A DNA stretch of 10,966 bases from Bacteroidales bacterium (GTDB lineage Bacteria > Bacteroidota > Bacteroidia > Bacteroidales > Azobacteroidaceae), in contig JAJBTS010000111.1 in NCBI GenBank assembly GCA_020860885.1, positions 1 to 10,966 on the forward strand, written 5' to 3'. The notes below the pieces were generated by a model. It searched no databases. It saw nothing but the letters and a program-made list of their open reading frames with translations, and had not been told where the DNA came from. The number at the start of each line of letters is the position of its first letter. Position 1 is the first letter of the stretch. Positions 7,879 to 10,966 of the stretch are shown piece after piece. Both the position numbers and the translations under genes were made by a program.

Positions 7879-9111
7879 ATGAAAAAGTTAGCTTTTATAG
7901 TAGGACTATGTATTATAGCGGCAGGTACGTCTTTCGCGCAGAAGAAAGCGCTGAAAGATGCCAACAGCGAAAGAAAAGCCAAAAACTTTGATGTAGCGCG
8001 AAGCTTGATCCAGGAGGCTTTGAACCATCCTCAAACACAAAATGAAGCAGAGACATGGTATGTTGCCGGAATGATTGAAAACGATCAGTTTGATGTGGAA
8101 AAAGTTAAAGAACTTAGTGGTGAAAAACCCGATAGTGATAAAATGTATCCTGCCTTGGACCGTATCCTGCCTTATTTTATAAAGTCTGATTCTTTGGATA
8201 TGCTGCCAGACGAAAAAGGACGTGTAAAATCGAAATACAGGAAAGACATCAAAACAATTATGCAGGCTAACTGGCCTTATTACTACAACGCAGCCAATTA
8301 TTATTACGATAAAGGTGATTTTAAAAATACATTTAAAAACTTCAAGTTATACGGAGATATTCCTAAATTAGCTATGTTTGAAGGCGAACCTTTTCAGGCA
8401 GAGGCTACTATTGAAGGTGATACGATTAAAACAACTGTAAGGTATTATGCGGGTTTAGCTGCAATAATGATCCCTGACCGGAAAGCTGCCATCGAGATAT
8501 TTGAAGATATTAAAGATTATGGAATAATGGAAGATCAAATATATCAACAGCTTGCTACTCAGTATCATCATTTGCAGGATACGGTTAATTATCTTAGAAT
8601 CCTGAGATTAGGAGCGGATAAGTTTCCTAACGAATCTTATTATTTATTGAACCTGATCAATGCTAATCTGGCTCAGGGTAATATAGATGAAGCAGAAGAT
8701 TTTATTCTAAAAGCTATAGACGTTACTCCGGATAATCCTCAGCTTTATGATGTTTTAGGCTTGGTATACGAACATAAGAAAGATGTTGATAAAGCAATAA
8801 CTACTATAAAAAAAGCATTGGCAATTGATCCCGATAATGCAGAAGCATTGTCTCATTTAGGACGTTTGTACTACAACCTTGGCGTTGAGAAAAGAGCGAA
8901 TGCACATGCTATTGAAGACAGGACTGCATACGATAAAGAGATTGAAGAAGTGAATGGCTATTTTAAGGAATCAATTCCTTACTTTCAAAAGGCTTTGGAG
9001 TTGAATTCCGAAGATAAAGAAGCAGTATTTGCATTACGCAATATGTATTATAGTCTTGGTATGAATGAAGAATATGAAAAGATGGACAAAATCTTTTCAG
9101 AGCAACAATAG
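7879..9111 (+). CDS. Exported tetratricopeptide-repeat protein, function unknown
   Basis: This is a 410-residue protein with a type I signal peptide: Lys-Lys start, hydrophobic core AFIVGLCIIAAG, and a probable cut after SFA (20/21) leaving an N-terminal Gln, a common Bacteroidetes pattern. Cys11 sits inside the hydrophobic core without a lipobox, so it is probably not a lipoprotein. It should be periplasmic or attached to the envelope. A degenerate helical repeat region (about 24-70 and 186-240) precedes clearer TPR units near 253-286, 287-320 and 321-395. The last of these is interrupted by a charged insertion (about 338-362). TPRs bind protein partners; no catalytic motif is visible, so the partner is unknown. 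The gene follows gyrA by 41 bp in the same direction, an arrangement I recall from other Bacteroidales. It ends at a strong terminator, so it is the last gene of its unit. Confidence 0.88.
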   Translation: MKKLAFIVGLCIIAAGTSFAQKKALKDANSERKAKNFDVARSLIQEALNHPQTQNEAETWYVAGMIENDQFDVEKVKELSGEKPDSDKMYPALDRILPYFIKSDSLDMLPDEKGRVKSKYRKDIKTIMQANWPYYYNAANYYYDKGDFKNTFKNFKLYGDIPKLAMFEGEPFQAEATIEGDTIKTTVRYYAGLAAIMIPDRKAAIEIFEDIKDYGIMEDQIYQQLATQYHHLQDTVNYLRILRLGADKFPNESYYLLNLINANLAQGNIDEAEDFILKAIDVTPDNPQLYDVLGLVYEHKKDVDKAITTIKKALAIDPDNAEALSHLGRLYYNLGVEKRANAHAIEDRTAYDKEIEEVNGYFKESIPYFQKALELNSEDKEAVFALRNMYYSLGMNEEYEKMDKIFSEQQ

Positions 9112-9133
9112 TCCGTTCATTTTTTGAAAATTT

Positions 9134-9169
9134 AAAGTGTCTTAAAGTCAATTTAAGGCACTTTTTTTT
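9134..9169 (+). terminator. Rho-independent terminator after the TPR gene
   Basis: AAAGTGTCTTAAA (9134-9146) and TTTAAGGCACTTT (9152-9164) form a 13-bp stem with one G-T pair and a 5-nt loop. The final Ts belong to a run of eight T (9162-9169). It ends the gyrA/TPR unit 22 bp after the TPR stop codon. Confidence 0.85.
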
Positions 9170-9190
9170 ATTACTTCGGTTTTTTATACT

Positions 9191-9198
9191 TAACTTTG
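9191..9198 (+). promoter_or_regulatory. Promoter -7 box of the glycosyltransferase unit
   Basis: TAACTTTG is an exact TAnnTTTG match, 26 bp upstream of the next ATG and right after the previous terminator. The -33 region (about 9170-9175) is poor. The position makes it the likely start of a new transcription unit, with a leader of about 20 nt. Confidence 0.5.
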
Positions 9199-9224
9199 CG
9201 GCTTACTAAGGTTATCACTCTATA

Positions 9225-9968
9225 ATGAAAAAGGAAAAATTCTTTGGAATTCATTATACGTTTGGAAAAGAATATATTCAATCTAAGATCTGTGAAGTGA
9301 TTAGATCTAATCAGAAAGGTTATGTTTGTGTTGCAGATGGTGTTACTTTATCTATGAGTCATAAAAATCCGGAACTTAAAACTATTTTGGATCATTCCTT
9401 ACTAACCATTTGTGATAGCGGTTGGGTACCTTTGTATTTGAAATCCTTATATAATATCCGGAGAGAACAATATTGCGGTAGCGATTTACTCATGGATATT
9501 GTGAGCTTAAAGAAGTATAAGATGATGTTTTTAGGGTCTTCCCGGGATATTTTGACTGCTTTACAACAACGTCTTTCTTCCGTTGACCCGGAGATTCAAT
9601 CCATGCTTTTTTCTTCATTGCCTTTTCGGGAAGTGAAAGATTTTGATTATGAGCAGATCGCAGAACAGATCAAAGAAGATAATCCGGATATTATTTTCGT
9701 TTCTCTGGGAATGCCAAAGCAAGAATTTTTCATGCATTATTTATTGCCTCATTTGGACAGGGGAATTCTGATTGGAGTAGGGGCGGCATTTAATTTTCAT
9801 TCCGGACTTCGGGATAAAAAAAGAGCTCCACAATGGATGATTCATTCTAAAATAGAATGGTTACATCGAATATTTAGCGAACCAAAGAAGCAAATGAAAC
9901 GTTGTAGTTTAATAATTTCTTCTATGCCCTTTATATACTTTAACGAATATCGTAAAAAAAGATCCTGA
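9225..9968 (+). CDS. WecG/TagA/CpsF family glycosyltransferase
   Basis: At 247 residues this has the usual length for the GT26 family. Members add the second sugar (for example ManNAc or ManNAcA) to a lipid-linked HexNAc in teichoic acid, enterobacterial common antigen or capsule synthesis, at the cytoplasmic face of the inner membrane. Family landmarks in order are CDSGWVPLY at the conserved Asp-Gly region, a C-G-S-D-L block (YCGSDLLMDIV), SLGMPKQEFF (the PKQE motif), GVGAAFNFHSG, RAPQWM, and EWLHRIFSEPKKQMKR near the C-terminus. Two positions depart from the family pattern I remember: Asn in place of Asp in GVGAxFDF, and no Thr-x-Asn at the VCVADG strand. The sugar cannot be inferred. Only 4 bp separate its stop from the next ATG, a WecA-type gene, so the two are probably translationally coupled and act in sequence on the same lipid carrier. 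Confidence 0.88.
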   Translation: MKKEKFFGIHYTFGKEYIQSKICEVIRSNQKGYVCVADGVTLSMSHKNPELKTILDHSLLTICDSGWVPLYLKSLYNIRREQYCGSDLLMDIVSLKKYKMMFLGSSRDILTALQQRLSSVDPEIQSMLFSSLPFREVKDFDYEQIAEQIKEDNPDIIFVSLGMPKQEFFMHYLLPHLDRGILIGVGAAFNFHSGLRDKKRAPQWMIHSKIEWLHRIFSEPKKQMKRCSLIISSMPFIYFNEYRKKRS

Positions 9969-9972
9969 TTTT

Positions 9973-10966
9973 ATGAGTTTAAATTTAATTATTGCATTAT
10001 TTTTAAGTATAATCGTTAGTACATTTGCTACTTATAAAATTATACGCTTTTCCAAAGATCAGGGATGGGGTGATAACCCGTCCGAGGAACGAAAGATTCA
10101 TAAAAAAAAGGGTTCCTAATTTAGGGGGCATTGCCGTTTTTATTGCAACCATGGTGTCGTATTTTGCGTTTAGTGATTATACACAGACAGTACGTCCGGA
10201 TAAATTATTTTCTATATCTATATTTTTATTTTTTATTGGTGTGAGAGATGATATGGAGGGAATATCTGCGCGTAGTCGTGTGTGCTTTGAGTTTGTTTGT
10301 GCATTTTTTATTATTTATATAACGTATATACGTATAACAACATTGTGGGGAATCTTTCATACAACAGATATTTCATTATTTACAAGTTATGTTTTAACTT
10401 CAGTATTTATCGTAGGGTGTATAAATGCCTATAACCTTATTGATGGGGTCGATGGCTTGCTGGGCTCTTTATCCTTGCTGGGGGCAATTTGTTTTGGCCT
10501 GATATTCAATTCTTCAGATGAATGGTTATGGACGCTGTTGTGTGTCTCGATATGTGGTGCTCTTATAGGTTTCTTAATTTATAACTGGTATCCTTCTAGT
10601 ATTTTCATGGGAAGCGGAGGCGCTCTGTTTTTAGGAACTATGTTTGCCTGTTTTGCTTTAAGGGTAATGCAGTTGCATCCTTTAAATTTTAATGTTTTGC
10701 ATATTTCCATGCCCCATACTATTGCATTTAGTATTATTTCCATTCCTCTAATGGATATGCTTGTGGTGTTTTTCTTGAGGTTGAAAAATAATAAACCTCC
10801 ATTTTCTCCCGATAACCGGCATATTCATCATGTATTGTTAAATATGGGATTGAATCATGCACAAGCTACATTGATTTTGATTGGCGCAAATTTAATTATT
10901 ATCGTATTTGCTTATTTTATTCAAGATACAGGGGCTTTACGCTCATTAATATTTACAATTTTATTT
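9973..10966 (+). pseudogene. MraY/WecA-type polyprenyl-phosphate sugar-1-P transferase, frameshifted, cut by window edge
   Basis: The intact enzyme would be a polytopic membrane protein joining a UDP-sugar phosphate to undecaprenyl phosphate, the first step of a surface glycan. The ATG frame runs 48 codons (first TM segment, then DNPSEERKIHKKK) and stops at 10117-10119. Skipping one base in the A8G3 run (10102-10112) restores VPNLGGIAVF, and this frame stays open for 285 codons to the window end. Family motifs are GVRDD (10238-10252), NAYNLIDGVDGL (10424-10459) and the HIHH loop (10820-10831), with many hydrophobic segments between. The usual MGDSGS reads MGSGGA, with Ser (10613-10615) at the normally metal-binding Asp. 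Two lesions suggest a decaying gene. Sequencing error, slippage at A8 that restores the frame, or a divergent paralogue remain possible. The first in-frame ATG after the shift is at 10151. Confidence 0.8.

Overview
The window looks like chromosomal DNA from a member of the Bacteroidetes, most likely order Bacteroidales. The signs are AT-rich sequence, gene starts preceded by A/T-rich leaders without Shine-Dalgarno sites, -7 elements of the TAnnTTTG type, and protein sequences (HtpG, ClpC, GyrA) that read like Bacteroidales orthologues. I cannot name a genus; the HtpG is shorter than the Bacteroides versions I remember.

Layout, left to right. 1-254 has no convincing gene. It holds a 142-bp fold-back element (99-240) with 20-bp imperfect terminal inverted repeats, and a leftward -7-like box near the edge. 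255-2120 (-) is htpG, the Hsp90 chaperone. The 410-bp gap 2121-2530 holds the htpG promoter, a striking 102-bp inverted repeat built from four copies of the 10-bp palindrome GATGTACATC on a 23-bp period, and the clpC terminator. 2531-5068 (-) is clpC, the AAA+ unfoldase partner of ClpP. A 213-bp divergent intergenic region separates it from gyrA (5282-7837, +), the DNA gyrase A subunit. A secreted TPR protein of unknown function (7879-9111, +) follows 41 bp later and ends in a hairpin terminator. A new transcription unit starts near 9200: a WecG/TagA/CpsF-type glycosyltransferase (9225-9968), then a MraY/WecA-type polyprenyl-phosphate sugar-1-phosphate transferase (9973 to the window edge) with a one-base frameshift.

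How the genes fit together. clpC and htpG are neighbouring protein-quality-control genes in the same direction, but the terminator and separate promoter suggest separate transcription. gyrA and the TPR gene form a rightward pair. The last two genes look like the head of a surface-polysaccharide or LPS-type cluster. The second would load the first sugar phosphate onto undecaprenyl phosphate and the first would add the next sugar, in the manner of WecA and WecG.

Most of the window is core housekeeping sequence. The parts worth a second look are the 23-bp-period palindromic repeat between clpC and htpG, the fold-back element after htpG, short elements shared in the clpC/gyrA and clpC/htpG upstream regions, and the initiating transferase. 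That transferase carries both a frameshift at an A8G3 run and a substitution of a normally invariant metal-binding aspartate. I see no clear previously undescribed multi-gene system.
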